Shown here piece after piece: positions 37,719 through 46,468 of a DNA stretch of 64,000 nucleotides. A program made the translations under genes and the position numbers. The notes beneath the pieces were generated by a model. The model was not told the DNA's origin. It saw only the letters and a list, made by a program, of their open reading frames with translations, and did not search any database. Position 1 is the first letter of the stretch. Each line of letters opens with the position of its first letter. Source of the DNA: Microbispora siamensis (lineage in GTDB: Bacteria; Actinomycetota; Actinomycetes; Streptosporangiales; Streptosporangiaceae); assembly GCF_016863095.1 (NCBI RefSeq), contig NZ_BOOF01000004.1, forward strand, positions 62,001 through 126,000. The letters run 5' to 3'.

Positions 37719-39299
37719 GTGGGCAATGACAGCGTGACCCGGGAGCGTACGGGAGCGCTGACGCGGCGCGCCTTCCTGGTGGGCGTCGGCGCGGCCGGCG
37801 GCGCCGGAGCGATGTACGCGGCCATGGGCGCCCTCGGGCTCGCACCCGACCACCAGCAGAAGGACTACACGCCGCCCAGCCGGTCCGACTTCGCGCTGAG
37901 CGGGAGGGGCGCCGGGTCCGTCGTGATCCTCGGGGCGGGGATCGCGGGCCTGGCCACCGCGTACGAGCTGGGCAAGGCGGGGTACGACTGCACGATCCTC
38001 GAGGCCCGGGACCGGGTCGGCGGGCGCAGCCTCACGCTGCGCGGCGGCGACCGGCTGCCCGAGTTGTCCGGTGCGACGCAGGAAGCGCGGTTCGGGGAGG
38101 GCGTCTACTTCAACGCCGGGCCGGCCCGCATCGCCCAGTGGATGGTCACCCTCGACTACTGCCGCGAGCTGGGCGTGCCCATCGAGTTGTTCGTCAACGA
38201 GAACTCCGGCGCGTACGTCTTCAACAAAGGGATGAAGGCCCCGGTGCGGGCCCGCACCGCGCGCGCCGACACCTACGGCTACATCAGCGAGTTGCTGGCG
38301 AAGGCCACGAGGACCGGCGCGCTGGACGCACGGCTGACGGCGGCGGACAAGGACCGCCTGCTCCACTTCCTGTCGGAGTTCGGCGACATCGGGAAGCGCT
38401 ATGTCTACACGGGGTCCGAGCGCAGGGGCTTCGCGACGTATCCCGGCGCCGGCGCGGGGGCGCCGCTCGACGGCCCGCCGGCCCTGTCGGAGGTGCTCGG
38501 CTACGGGCTCGGCCGGTCGATCGCGTTCCCCTTCGGCTTTGAGCAGGCCATGCCGATGTTCCAGCCGGTCGGCGGCATGGACGCCATAGCGGTCAAGCTC
38601 GCCGACGCGGTCGGTCGCGACCGCATCCGCACCTCGGCCGAGGTGAAGAAGATCACCAATCTGCCCGACGGGGTGGAGATCGAGCACACGGGCGGCCGTA
38701 CGCGCGCGGACTACTGCGTCGCGGCCCTGCCGCCGCACGTGCTCGCACGGATCCCCGGCAACCTGGACGCCCGGGTCGTCGCGGCCCTGCGGACGCCCAC
38801 TCCGGTGTCGGCCGGGAAGATCGGGCTGGAGTACCGCCGCCGCTGGTGGGAGACCGACGAACGGATCTACGGCGGCATCACCGAGACCGACCTGGACATC
38901 GCGCACATCTGGTATCCCTCGTACGGTTTCCACGGCACTCGGGGGCTGGTGGTCGGCTACTACAACCTCGACGAGGACGCCGAGGCGTACGCCCGTCTCA
39001 CCCACGAGGAGCGGCAGCGGCGGGCGCTCATCCAGGGCAAGAAGATCCACGGCGAGAAGTACCGGTCGGAACTGCTGTCCAGCGTCTCGATCGCCTGGCA
39101 GCGGCAGCCGTACATCGAGGGCGCCTGGGTCGCCTGGCCCTCCTACGAGGGCGCCTTCGCGCTCCTGCAGCGGCCGGCCGGCCGGGTGTACTTCGCGGGC
39201 GACTGGCTCACGCACCTCATCGCCTGGCAGGCGGGGGCGCTGGAGTCGGCCCGTAAGGTGGTCACCCAACTGCATGAGCGCGCCGTCAAGGAGGGCTGA
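37719..39299 (+). CDS. flavin amine oxidase with twin-arginine signal
   Basis: A 526-residue FAD-dependent amine/L-amino-acid oxidase. The N-terminus carries a Tat-like signal ([21 protein letters not shown]), so it is probably exported folded. The dinucleotide motif VVILGAGIAGLATAYELG and VGGRS follow; the C-terminal FAD contact is VYFAGDWLTHLIAWQAGALESA. An Arg/Tyr-rich middle region should hold the substrate. It oxidises a primary amine or amino acid to an imine with H2O2 release. GTG at 37719 is 48 bases after the M55 gene; the stop abuts the next start. Substrate unknown; monoamine, polyamine and amino acids are all possible. Confidence 0.88.
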   Translation: MGNDSVTRERTGALTRRAFLVGVGAAGGAGAMYAAMGALGLAPDHQQKDYTPPSRSDFALSGRGAGSVVILGAGIAGLATAYELGKAGYDCTILEARDRVGGRSLTLRGGDRLPELSGATQEARFGEGVYFNAGPARIAQWMVTLDYCRELGVPIELFVNENSGAYVFNKGMKAPVRARTARADTYGYISELLAKATRTGALDARLTAADKDRLLHFLSEFGDIGKRYVYTGSERRGFATYPGAGAGAPLDGPPALSEVLGYGLGRSIAFPFGFEQAMPMFQPVGGMDAIAVKLADAVGRDRIRTSAEVKKITNLPDGVEIEHTGGRTRADYCVAALPPHVLARIPGNLDARVVAALRTPTPVSAGKIGLEYRRRWWETDERIYGGITETDLDIAHIWYPSYGFHGTRGLVVGYYNLDEDAEAYARLTHEERQRRALIQGKKIHGEKYRSELLSSVSIAWQRQPYIEGAWVAWPSYEGAFALLQRPAGRVYFAGDWLTHLIAWQAGALESARKVVTQLHERAVKEG

Positions 39300-39815
39300 A
39301 TGCCGCTCGAATGGGTTCCCGCGTCCGACCGGCCCGACCTGCTCGCCGATCCCGTCGCCAAGGCCGTGGCCTGTCTCGACGTCACGGTGCAGGTCGCCGA
39401 GATCGATGCCGCGCTCGCCGACACCGCGGCGTTCTGCGAGCGGTACGGCGTGGCGATGGAGGACTCGGCCAACTGCGTCATCGTCGCCGCCAAGCGGGGC
39501 GGGGAGACGCGGTACGCCGCCGTCATGGTGCTCGCCACCGGGCGGGCCGACATCAACGGAATCGTGCGCCGCCACCTGGACGCGCGGAAGGCGTCCTTCG
39601 CCCCGCAGGCGGAGGCCGTCGAACTGACCGGAATGGAGTACGGCGGCATCACTCCGATCGGTCTTCCCGAGGGCTGGCCGGTGCTCGTTGACGAAAACGT
39701 GACCCGGCGGCCGTTCGTGGTGATCGGCAGCGGCGTCCGCCGCTCCAAGCTGGCGCTTTCCGGCGAGGCACTGGTCGCGGCGACGCGGGGGGAGGTCCTC
39801 GCGCTCACCATTTGA
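39300..39815 (+). CDS. YbaK/EbsC (ProX-like) deacylase-domain protein
   Basis: A 171-residue single-domain protein of the YbaK/prolyl-tRNA deacylase superfamily. The core NCVIVAAKRGG ... AAVMVLATGRADING and the region RRHLDARKASFAP, holding the conserved lysine, fit the family, as do GGITPIGLPEGWPVLVDENV and RRSKLALSG. Family members hydrolyse mischarged aminoacyl-tRNA. ATG at 39300 directly follows the amine oxidase stop with no gap, and the GAGG just before serves as ribosome site. As the last gene of the cluster it may clear a non-proteinogenic amino acid from tRNA, a self-protection idea that is inference only. Confidence 0.85.
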   Translation: MPLEWVPASDRPDLLADPVAKAVACLDVTVQVAEIDAALADTAAFCERYGVAMEDSANCVIVAAKRGGETRYAAVMVLATGRADINGIVRRHLDARKASFAPQAEAVELTGMEYGGITPIGLPEGWPVLVDENVTRRPFVVIGSGVRRSKLALSGEALVAATRGEVLALTI

Positions 39816-39921
39816 CCGTCTGCCCGGAAACCGTTGGCGTCTTTTCTCCGTTGTGCTGAGCGGAGATGTGGCGCGATGGTTCACTCATGGGCGTTCTTTT
39901 AGTCGGTATGGTGCTTAGGCA

Positions 39922-42210
39922 ATGAATCAGGACGACCGACTGGGCCCGTACCGGCTGCTGAGGCGGCTCGGTGAGGGCGGCATGGGCGTGGTTCACCTCG
40001 CCCTCGACCCGCAGGGCAGGCAGGTGGCCGTCAAGGTCCTGCGCTCGGAGGTGGCGGGCGACGATGTCGCGCGCAGGCGTCTGTCGCGCGAGGTCGAGAC
40101 CATGCGACGGGTGCGCGGGCCGAACATCGCGGAGGTCGTCGACGCCGACGTCACCGGGCGCAGGCCGTACATCGTCACGCGCTACGTGCCGGGGCGGCCG
40201 CTCGACGAGATCGTCAAGAACGACGGGCCGCTGTCCCTCGACGCCGTGCTCAAGGTCGCCGTCGGGGTGGCCGAGGCCCTCGCCGCCGTGCACGCCGCCG
40301 GGGTCATCCACCGCGACCTGAAGCCGGGCAACGTGCTGATGCTGGACGGCCAGCCGGTGCTGATCGACTTCGGCATCGCCCAGGCGGTCGACGCCACCCG
40401 GCTCACCCAGACCGGCATGGTCATCGGCACGCCCGGCTATCTCGCCCCCGAGATCATCGAGGGCCAGGAGGCCGGGCCGCAGGTGGACGTGCACGCCTGG
40501 GCCGGCACCGTGCTGTTCGCCGCCACCGGCCAGCCGCCGTTCGGCAAGGGCACGCTGGAGATGGTCTTCTTCAACATCACCTCCGGCCGGGCCAACGTCG
40601 AGGCCGCCCCCGCGCCGATCCAGCCCATGCTGCGCGCCGCCTTCAACCGCGACCCGGCCAGGCGGCCGACCGCGGCCGAGCTCGTACGGCAGCTCGCGCC
40701 GCTCATGCCCCGGTCGCCGGGCGGCAGGCCGCGGGTGCCCGACGAGATCACGACGGTGCCCAACGTCGACGACACCGGCGGTCAGCAGGCGCCAGGCGCC
40801 GGCCGGGGGCCCGGCGGGCCCGTCACGGGCGGGCCGCTCGCGGGCGGGCCGCCGACCGGGTCGCCGATGCCGCCGATCACCCCGCCGGTCGCGCCCGTGG
40901 CGACGCCGCCGGTGGCGCCGGCCCAGCCGGGCGGCCGCGCCGAGGAGTTCGTCTCACTGCTGCGCGAGACGCCCGCGGCGGGTCAGGGCGGCGACCCCTT
41001 CCCGACCGTGCGGGTGACCGGAGAGGACCTGCGCCGAGCGGGCCTCGGGCCGGCCGCTCCACCGAACGGCCCGGCGAACGGCCCAGGGCACGGCCCGGTG
41101 GAGAACCCGGCCGAGGGCGACATCCCCACGCGGATGGCTCCGCCCCGCACCCCGCCGACCGGCCCGTCCGGTCCGCCCGCGTACCCCGGCTCGCCCGTGT
41201 CGGGCCCGGCTCCCACGACCGGTGGGCCGTCCGCGCCGCCGCGTGGCCGGGCGGACGAGTGGCCCACGCCGATGCTGCGCCCGGAGGGCGACATCCCCAC
41301 CCGGCGGGTGACCTCCGAGGAGGTGCGCCAGGCCGTCACCGGCGATCCCACGGGACCACGCGCGGCGTCCTCGGCGTTCACCCAACCCGGGTCCCCACAG
41401 CACGGGTCCCCACAGCACGGGTCCTACGAGCAGGGAGACGTGGCGGCGCGCGACCACGCGCTCTTCGGGCACGCGCCCGAGATCTACGAGCGGACTCCGC
41501 ACATCCACCAGCCGAACCCCGCGCCGTTCATGCCGACCGTGCGGGTGCCGCCGCCGACCGTGCCGCCCATAGCGTTCCCGCCCGGGGGGCTGTTCCAGCG
41601 CTCCAAGGCGTACGGCGTGGCGAGCGCGCTGCTGCTCGTCGTGATGACGTCTCTCGCGGTCGTGGCGCCGCTGCTGGTGTGCCTGGTGGCCGTGCCGGCC
41701 GTGGTGCTGCTGCGGGCCGCCGACATGGCCCAGCCGCACCTCAACTCCCGCCGTCCGGCGGGCGCCGCGGCGGCCGACGTACTGCGGGTGCTGAGCCGTC
41801 CGGCGGAGCTCGTGAAGTCGATCGGCGTCACGATCGCGCTCGTGCCGTACGCGCTGATCCTGGGGCTGCCGGTGACGCTGCTGCTCACCGTTCTCCTCGG
41901 CGGCACGCCCGCGCTCCGGCTCGCGGCGCTGAGCTGGGGGATCGCGACGGCCTTGTGGACGATCTGCGCGGGGCCCGGAGTGGTGGGCCCGGGCAGGCAG
42001 ATGCGGCGGACGCTGGCCTCACTGGTGCCCGGCGAGGGAGCGGCGAAGGGGCTCGCCTGGGGGATCGGCGCCTTCGCGGTGCTGGCGGCGGCGATCGCGC
42101 TCTCCAGCCTCCTGGGTAAACAGACAGCAGGGCACTTCTGGGGCCCAATCGACGTTGTGTCAGTACTGGAACGACTGAGAGACCTGCGTAACCAGGCGGG
42201 GAACGGGTGA
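39922..42210 (+). CDS. membrane Ser/Thr protein kinase with multi-TM tail (first of three)
   Basis: A 762-residue Hanks-type kinase. Kinase domain residues about 8-265: G-loop LGEGGMGVVHLAL, VAVKVL lysine, HRDLKPGNVL catalytic loop, DFGIA, activation segment with TRLTQTGMVIGTPGYLAPE. Residues about 270-545 are a Pro/Gly-rich disordered linker. The C-terminal part has four to six hydrophobic segments (LLLVVMTSLAVVAPLLVCL, VTIALVPYALILGLPVTLL, GIGAFAVLAAAIALS). No PASTA or other known sensor. ATG at 39922; TATGGT (39907-39912) nine bases upstream could be a leaderless -10. The stop overlaps the next kinase start. Targets unknown. Confidence 0.93.
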   Translation: MNQDDRLGPYRLLRRLGEGGMGVVHLALDPQGRQVAVKVLRSEVAGDDVARRRLSREVETMRRVRGPNIAEVVDADVTGRRPYIVTRYVPGRPLDEIVKNDGPLSLDAVLKVAVGVAEALAAVHAAGVIHRDLKPGNVLMLDGQPVLIDFGIAQAVDATRLTQTGMVIGTPGYLAPEIIEGQEAGPQVDVHAWAGTVLFAATGQPPFGKGTLEMVFFNITSGRANVEAAPAPIQPMLRAAFNRDPARRPTAAELVRQLAPLMPRSPGGRPRVPDEITTVPNVDDTGGQQAPGAGRGPGGPVTGGPLAGGPPTGSPMPPITPPVAPVATPPVAPAQPGGRAEEFVSLLRETPAAGQGGDPFPTVRVTGEDLRRAGLGPAAPPNGPANGPGHGPVENPAEGDIPTRMAPPRTPPTGPSGPPAYPGSPVSGPAPTTGGPSAPPRGRADEWPTPMLRPEGDIPTRRVTSEEVRQAVTGDPTGPRAASSAFTQPGSPQHGSPQHGSYEQGDVAARDHALFGHAPEIYERTPHIHQPNPAPFMPTVRVPPPTVPPIAFPPGGLFQRSKAYGVASALLLVVMTSLAVVAPLLVCLVAVPAVVLLRAADMAQPHLNSRRPAGAAAADVLRVLSRPAELVKSIGVTIALVPYALILGLPVTLLLTVLLGGTPALRLAALSWGIATALWTICAGPGVVGPGRQMRRTLASLVPGEGAAKGLAWGIGAFAVLAAAIALSSLLGKQTAGHFWGPIDVVSVLERLRDLRNQAGNG
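41389..41424 (+). repeat. 15-base tandem repeat in the kinase linker
   Basis: GGGTCCCCACAGCAC occurs twice in tandem (41389-41403, 41404-41418) with a six-base partial third copy, encoding Gly-Ser-Pro-Gln-His repeats in the disordered linker of the first kinase. Likely slippage-prone coding repeat. Confidence 0.85.
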
Positions 42211-44159
42211 CGGGGGACGACATGTCGGCTACTGAGGCTCCGGAGAGGATCGGGCCCTACCGGCTGCTCAGGCAGCTCGGCGAGGGCGGCATGGGGGTGG
42301 TCCATCTCGGCCTTGACGCGGAGGGGCGCGAGGTCGCGGTCAAGGTCCTGCACCCGCATGTCGCCACCGACCTCAAGGCGCGCGACCGGCTCACCCGCGA
42401 GGTCGAGACCATGCGGCGGGTGCGCAGCAAGCGCGTCGCCGAGGTGCTCGACGCCGACCTGACCGGCGCCGCGCCCTACATCGTGACGCGGTACGCCCCC
42501 GGGCGGACCTTAGAGCAGACGGTGCTGGAGGACGGGCCGCTCGCCGACGACGGCGTGATCCGGCTCGCGGTGGGGCTGTGCGAGGCCCTGGTCGCCATCC
42601 ACGCGGCCGACGTCATCCACCGCGACCTCAAGCCGGCCAACGTGATGCTCGTGGACGGCGAGCCGCTCGTGATCGACTTCGGCATCGCCCACCTGGTCAA
42701 CGCCACCCGGCTGACCCAGACGGGGATGTTCGTCGGCACGCCCGGCTACCTCGCTCCGGAGATCATCCGGGACACCGAGATCACCCAGGCCGCCGACGTG
42801 CACGCGCTGGCGGCCACGGTGTTCTTCGCGGCGACAGGGAAGGCGCCGTTCGGCTCGGGCACGTTCGAGTCGGTCTGTTACAACATCCTCGAAGGCAAGG
42901 CGCAGGTGGATCTCGCGCCGGCCTGGCTGCGGGGCTGGCTCCGCTCCGCGCTGGCGCCCGAGGCCACGTCACGTCCCACGGCCGCGTCGCTGCTCCGGCT
43001 CACCCGTTCGCTCGACCCCTCGGTCACCGTGCTCCAGGAGACCGCCCACGAGCCGCCACGTGACGGCGGGACGCGGATCCTGGACGGCACGCGCGTGCTC
43101 GACGAGCCGGCGCGGGGGAACACGGGCGGCTTGAACGGGGGCGGCCCGGTGAACGGCGCCAACGGAAGCCGGACCACCATGCTGCCGGCCGACGACGACA
43201 GCTACTCCGACCTGCTGCCGCCGGTGAACTACGTGGAGCCGGAGCGCCCCCGCAGGGAGCCCCGGGCGCCCCGGCAGCGCCGCCCGGTGTCCGCGCCGCC
43301 TCCGGCGCATCCGCAGGCCCCGCCGTACGGGCAGGCGGGCCCGCCCCCGCCGCCGTACCAGCCTCCCGGGTATCAGCAACCCGTGTACCAGCCGTACACC
43401 GACCAGCGGGTGGCGGGCTACCCGGAGCCCCGGGTCGCGCCGCCGCCGGCTCCCGTCGCGCCGCACGAGCCCGAGCCGAGGCGGGCCCCCTACCGGGCCC
43501 CGCATCCGGTGCTCGCGGCCCTGCTGCTGGCCACGATCGTGGCGCTGGCCTGCCTGCTGCCGGTCGTGGTGAGCCTGTTCGCCGTCGTGGCGGCGCTGTG
43601 CCTGCGGGTGGGGCAGTATCTGCTCGGCGATCTCGCCGACCGCCGGGCCGCCCGGGGCAGCAGCGGGGCCGACCCGCTCCTCGCGGTGCTCGGCACGCCC
43701 TGGGCGCTGATCAAGGCCGGGCTGGCGACGGTGGTGCAGGTGCCGCTGGCCGTGATGTTCGCGATGTGCGTGTGGGGCGGGTTCCACTACCTGGGCGGGG
43801 TCAGGCCCGACCCCGCCGCCGCGTACGCCGCGGGCGCCTTCGTGGCGGGGCTGTTCCTCCTCCCGGGCGGGAAGGCCCCCCGCAAGGCCGTGTCCCGGAC
43901 GCTGAGCGCGGTGATCCGGAGCCCCGGAGCGGGAATGATCGTGACGATCGCGGTCGGCACGGTCGCGCTGTTCGCGGTCATGACGGCGCTGTCCGCGGAC
44001 GCCTCGTGGGTCCCCTGGCGGCCGCCGTCGGTGGCGGTGGACCACATCGTCGCGGATCTCAAACAGAAGGGTCAGGACACGGTCGTCAACCTGATCGGCG
44101 GCGTGATCGGGGACATCATGGACAGGATCGGCCTGGGCTTCCTGACCTTCTGGACCTGA
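42207..44159 (+). CDS. membrane Ser/Thr protein kinase with multi-TM tail (second of three)
   Basis: A 650-residue kinase closely resembling its upstream neighbour. Kinase domain residues about 14-275: LGEGGMGVVHLGL, VAVKVLHPHV, HRDLKPANVM, DFGIA and TRLTQTGMFVGTPGYLAPE, so catalytically intact. A Pro/Tyr/Gln-rich linker (residues about 330-425) is followed by hydrophobic segments (LLLATIVALACLLPVVVSL, VPLAVMFAMCVWGGF, MIVTIAVGTVALFAVMTAL). The TM tail is recognisably related to that of the first kinase, for example in TPWALIKAGLATVVQVP. GTG at 42207 overlaps the previous stop (GTGA); a later ATG at 42222 is possible. Probably from tandem duplication. Confidence 0.92.
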   Translation: MTGDDMSATEAPERIGPYRLLRQLGEGGMGVVHLGLDAEGREVAVKVLHPHVATDLKARDRLTREVETMRRVRSKRVAEVLDADLTGAAPYIVTRYAPGRTLEQTVLEDGPLADDGVIRLAVGLCEALVAIHAADVIHRDLKPANVMLVDGEPLVIDFGIAHLVNATRLTQTGMFVGTPGYLAPEIIRDTEITQAADVHALAATVFFAATGKAPFGSGTFESVCYNILEGKAQVDLAPAWLRGWLRSALAPEATSRPTAASLLRLTRSLDPSVTVLQETAHEPPRDGGTRILDGTRVLDEPARGNTGGLNGGGPVNGANGSRTTMLPADDDSYSDLLPPVNYVEPERPRREPRAPRQRRPVSAPPPAHPQAPPYGQAGPPPPPYQPPGYQQPVYQPYTDQRVAGYPEPRVAPPPAPVAPHEPEPRRAPYRAPHPVLAALLLATIVALACLLPVVVSLFAVVAALCLRVGQYLLGDLADRRAARGSSGADPLLAVLGTPWALIKAGLATVVQVPLAVMFAMCVWGGFHYLGGVRPDPAAAYAAGAFVAGLFLLPGGKAPRKAVSRTLSAVIRSPGAGMIVTIAVGTVALFAVMTALSADASWVPWRPPSVAVDHIVADLKQKGQDTVVNLIGGVIGDIMDRIGLGFLTFWT

Positions 44160-44196
44160 CCGCCCCGGTCCCCACGGTGAACCGGGAGGCACCTAA

Positions 44197-45432
44197 TTGG
44201 GTACGCCGGAACAGCTTGGTCCCTACCGTCTGGTCTCCGCGCTCGGCTCCGGGGGGTTCGGTGAGGTCCACCTCGCGCTCGACCCCGACGGGCGCACGGT
44301 GGCGGTGAAGGTCCTGCATCCCCACGTCGCCTCCGACGGGTTCGCCATCACCCGCCTCGCCCGCGAGGTGGAGACCATGCGCCGCGTTCGCGGGGCCCAC
44401 GTCGCCGAGGTGCTGGACGTCTCGCTGTCGGGGGAGCGGCCCTACATCGTCACCCGGTACGTCCAGGGCAGGCCGCTCAGCACGGTCGTGGCCAAGGACG
44501 GTCCGGTCGCCGGGGCCGACCTGCTGCGGCTCGCCCTGGGGCTGGCGGAGGCGCTGGAGTCCGTCCACGCGGCCGGTGTCGTCCACCGCGACCTCAAGCC
44601 GGCCAACGTGATCGTCTCCGAGCGCGAGCCGTACGTGATCGACTTCGGCATCGCCTGCGCGCTGGAGTCGGCCTCGGTCACCGCGTCGGGCGCGGTCGTC
44701 GGCACGCCCGGCTACCTGGCCCCCGAGGTGCTGGAGGGCCGGGAGGCCAGGCCGGAGGCCGACGTGTTCGCCTGGGGGGCGACGCTGGCCTTCGCCTCGT
44801 CGGGGCGGCAGCCGTACGGGACCGGGCCGGCCGCGGCGATCGCCTACCGGGTCGTCCACCGCGAGCCCGACCTGTCGGGCGTGCCGTCCTGGCTCGTCCC
44901 GATCGTGGAGCGGTGCCTGAGCGCCGATCCCGCGGACCGCCCGGCGACGGCCGAGCTGGCCGGGCTCGTCAAGGAGGCCGCGCCGGTGCTGGAGGGGATC
45001 GAGCCGGCGCGGCCCGGCCTGTCGGAGGCGCCCACCCAGCAGTGGCGGCCCGGTGACCGGCGGCAGGGCCGGCCCTCGCGCGGAACCCGGCGGGGAGAGG
45101 TGGACGACACGCGCGCCGCGCACCGGGAGAAGCTGCACCGGCGCTGGGTGATCGGCTCGGCGGTGGTCGTCGGCCTGTTCGCCGCCGCGGCGCGCGCCGA
45201 CCTGCCCGAGGTGTCGCTTCTCCTGCTGGTGCTCTACGGCATCGCCCTGCTCGTGGACGCGGGGTTCGGGCTGATGGGGAAGTCGAGGCGGCGGCTCGTG
45301 GTGGACCTCGCGGGCGGCGTCGGGGCCGTCGCGGTGTGGGCGCTGCTCAGCACGTTGTTCAGCACGGCGACGCTCCTCCTGGCCGTCGGCACCGTCCTGT
45401 TCCTGCTCGTCATGCTCGTGTTCGCGAGCTGA
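44197..45432 (+). CDS. membrane Ser/Thr protein kinase (third of three, short tail)
   Basis: A 411-residue kinase. Kinase domain residues about 7-265: LGSGGFGEVHLAL, VAVKVLHPHV, HRDLKPANVI, DFGIA. The activation segment (SASVTASGAVVGTPGYLAPE) lacks the TRLTQTG sequence of the other two, so its regulatory phospho-sites differ. The linker is short and basic (RRQGRPSRGTRRGE), and the tail has three or four hydrophobic segments (VIGSAVVVGLFAAAA, VSLLLLVLYGIALLV, TATLLLAVGTVLFLLVMLV). TTG at 44197 is supported by GGGAGG seven bases upstream. It ends thirteen bases before a convergent lipoprotein gene. Kinase targets unknown. Confidence 0.9.
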   Translation: MGTPEQLGPYRLVSALGSGGFGEVHLALDPDGRTVAVKVLHPHVASDGFAITRLAREVETMRRVRGAHVAEVLDVSLSGERPYIVTRYVQGRPLSTVVAKDGPVAGADLLRLALGLAEALESVHAAGVVHRDLKPANVIVSEREPYVIDFGIACALESASVTASGAVVGTPGYLAPEVLEGREARPEADVFAWGATLAFASSGRQPYGTGPAAAIAYRVVHREPDLSGVPSWLVPIVERCLSADPADRPATAELAGLVKEAAPVLEGIEPARPGLSEAPTQQWRPGDRRQGRPSRGTRRGEVDDTRAAHREKLHRRWVIGSAVVVGLFAAAARADLPEVSLLLLVLYGIALLVDAGFGLMGKSRRRLVVDLAGGVGAVAVWALLSTLFSTATLLLAVGTVLFLLVMLVFAS

Positions 45433-45445
45433 ATCCCGCCGGCGG

Positions 45446-46207
45446 CTAGGAGAACCAGTTGCCGCCGAGCTCCCGGATGGTCCTGCTGCCCTGGGGCACC
45501 AGCAGCGCCTCGCTCAGCACCTGGTTGACGTGCTTGGGGTCGTTGACCATGCCGAACAGGAAGAACGAGCCGCCGTCCGCCGTACGGAAGCCGAAGACCG
45601 AACCGTGCCCGGCGAACGCGACGTACGCTCCCTTGTACACCTTGGGGAACACCTTGCGGCTGTAGCTGTCCTTGGCCAGGCGGTAGCCGGAGGCGCCCTC
45701 CTTCTTCTCGTTGTTCCAGAAGTTCAGGTACTCCTCGGCCACGGCACGCGCCACGGTGGTGTCCATATCGGTGATGTAGCCGTCGGCGTCGAGCCGCGGC
45801 TCCGGCATCCGCTCGCCCCAGTGGATCGGTGTCGCGACGGCCAGCCTGAACGACTGCCCGGGGGAGCGGAAGAACGCGAGCGCGTGGGGGCGGGCATGGC
45901 CCTTGGTGTCCTTGTAGGTCGCCTGCGCGATGAACCAGTCGCCGATCGGCTGCTGCCGCTCCGGCCGCCACCACTCGCGCTTCCGCAGCGTCGCGTTGTA
46001 CTTGCCCACCCACTCCCGCAGGGCCTGCCTCGCCTGGGAGATGGTCAGCCCGGTCTCGCCGGCGGAGGGAGTGGGGGCGGCGCTCGACGTCGGCCGGGGT
46101 GACGTGACCGTGCTCGGCGCGTCGGCGCGGTGGGCGACCAGATCGGTGACCACACCACAGCCGGACAGGCTCACGACAATAGCCACGATCAGCCACGTCC
46201 CACGCAC
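45446..46207 (-). CDS. secreted lipoprotein of unknown function
   Basis: A 253-residue protein with a lipoprotein signal (VRGTWLIVAIVVSLSGCGVV; lipobox LSGC), a Ser/Thr/Pro-rich spacer (PSTVTSPRPTSSAAPTPS) and a folded C-terminal domain of about 190 residues (LREWVGKYNATLRKREWW, later AGHGSVFGFRTADGGSFFLFG) that I do not recognise. GTG at 46207 gives the best signal peptide, with a GGGGGG stretch about ten bases upstream. It is convergent with the third kinase gene and may be its extracytoplasmic partner, but only proximity supports that. Confidence 0.75.
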   Translation of the reverse strand: MRGTWLIVAIVVSLSGCGVVTDLVAHRADAPSTVTSPRPTSSAAPTPSAGETGLTISQARQALREWVGKYNATLRKREWWRPERQQPIGDWFIAQATYKDTKGHARPHALAFFRSPGQSFRLAVATPIHWGERMPEPRLDADGYITDMDTTVARAVAEEYLNFWNNEKKEGASGYRLAKDSYSRKVFPKVYKGAYVAFAGHGSVFGFRTADGGSFFLFGMVNDPKHVNQVLSEALLVPQGSRTIRELGGNWFS

Positions 46208-46331
46208 CGGCAGAGACCCCCCAAGATCAGCCCCAAAATGCCAACATATCGGACACCGGAGCACGGTAAGCGCCGCGAGGTCCCGCCTGCTTACGATCAT
46301 GGAGTGGCGGGCGTGGGCGGCGAGCGCCGCT

Positions 46332-46358
46332 CGGAGGTCCCGGCTACAGGGACCTCCG
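46332..46358. terminator. perfect 10-base hairpin CGGAGGTCCC / GGGACCTCCG
   Basis: Ten-base perfect stem with seven-base loop GGCTACA in the etfB/lipoprotein divergent region, without T tract. Divergent placement makes a simple terminator odd; it may be an attenuator, regulator site or antisense terminator. Confidence 0.5.
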
Positions 46359-46444
46359 CGACGTCTCCGGAACATAGTTCGGTAGGGTGGCAGTGGGCGT
46401 GACCGGGTTCTGGGTAATTCCTCAACCGAAGGACGCGGCCGTAA

Positions 46445-46458
46445 AAACCTGGAGGTTT
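46445..46458. promoter_or_regulatory. palindrome AAACCT-GG-AGGTTT upstream of etfBA
   Basis: Perfect six-base inverted repeat with two-base centre, about 180 bases before etfB. Symmetry and AT-rich edges suit a dimeric regulator. Confidence 0.45.
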
Positions 46459-46468
46459 GCACCTAAGC

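Noticed and set aside
35230-39815. NRPS or classical RiPP gene cluster
   Set aside because: No adenylation/carrier domains, no YcaO, lanthipeptide or radical-SAM enzyme and no obvious precursor peptide were seen.
36705-39884. Open frame of over 1000 codons on the minus strand across the M55 and amine oxidase genes
   Set aside because: Product is compositionally odd with no domain; three real genes with full motifs lie opposite.
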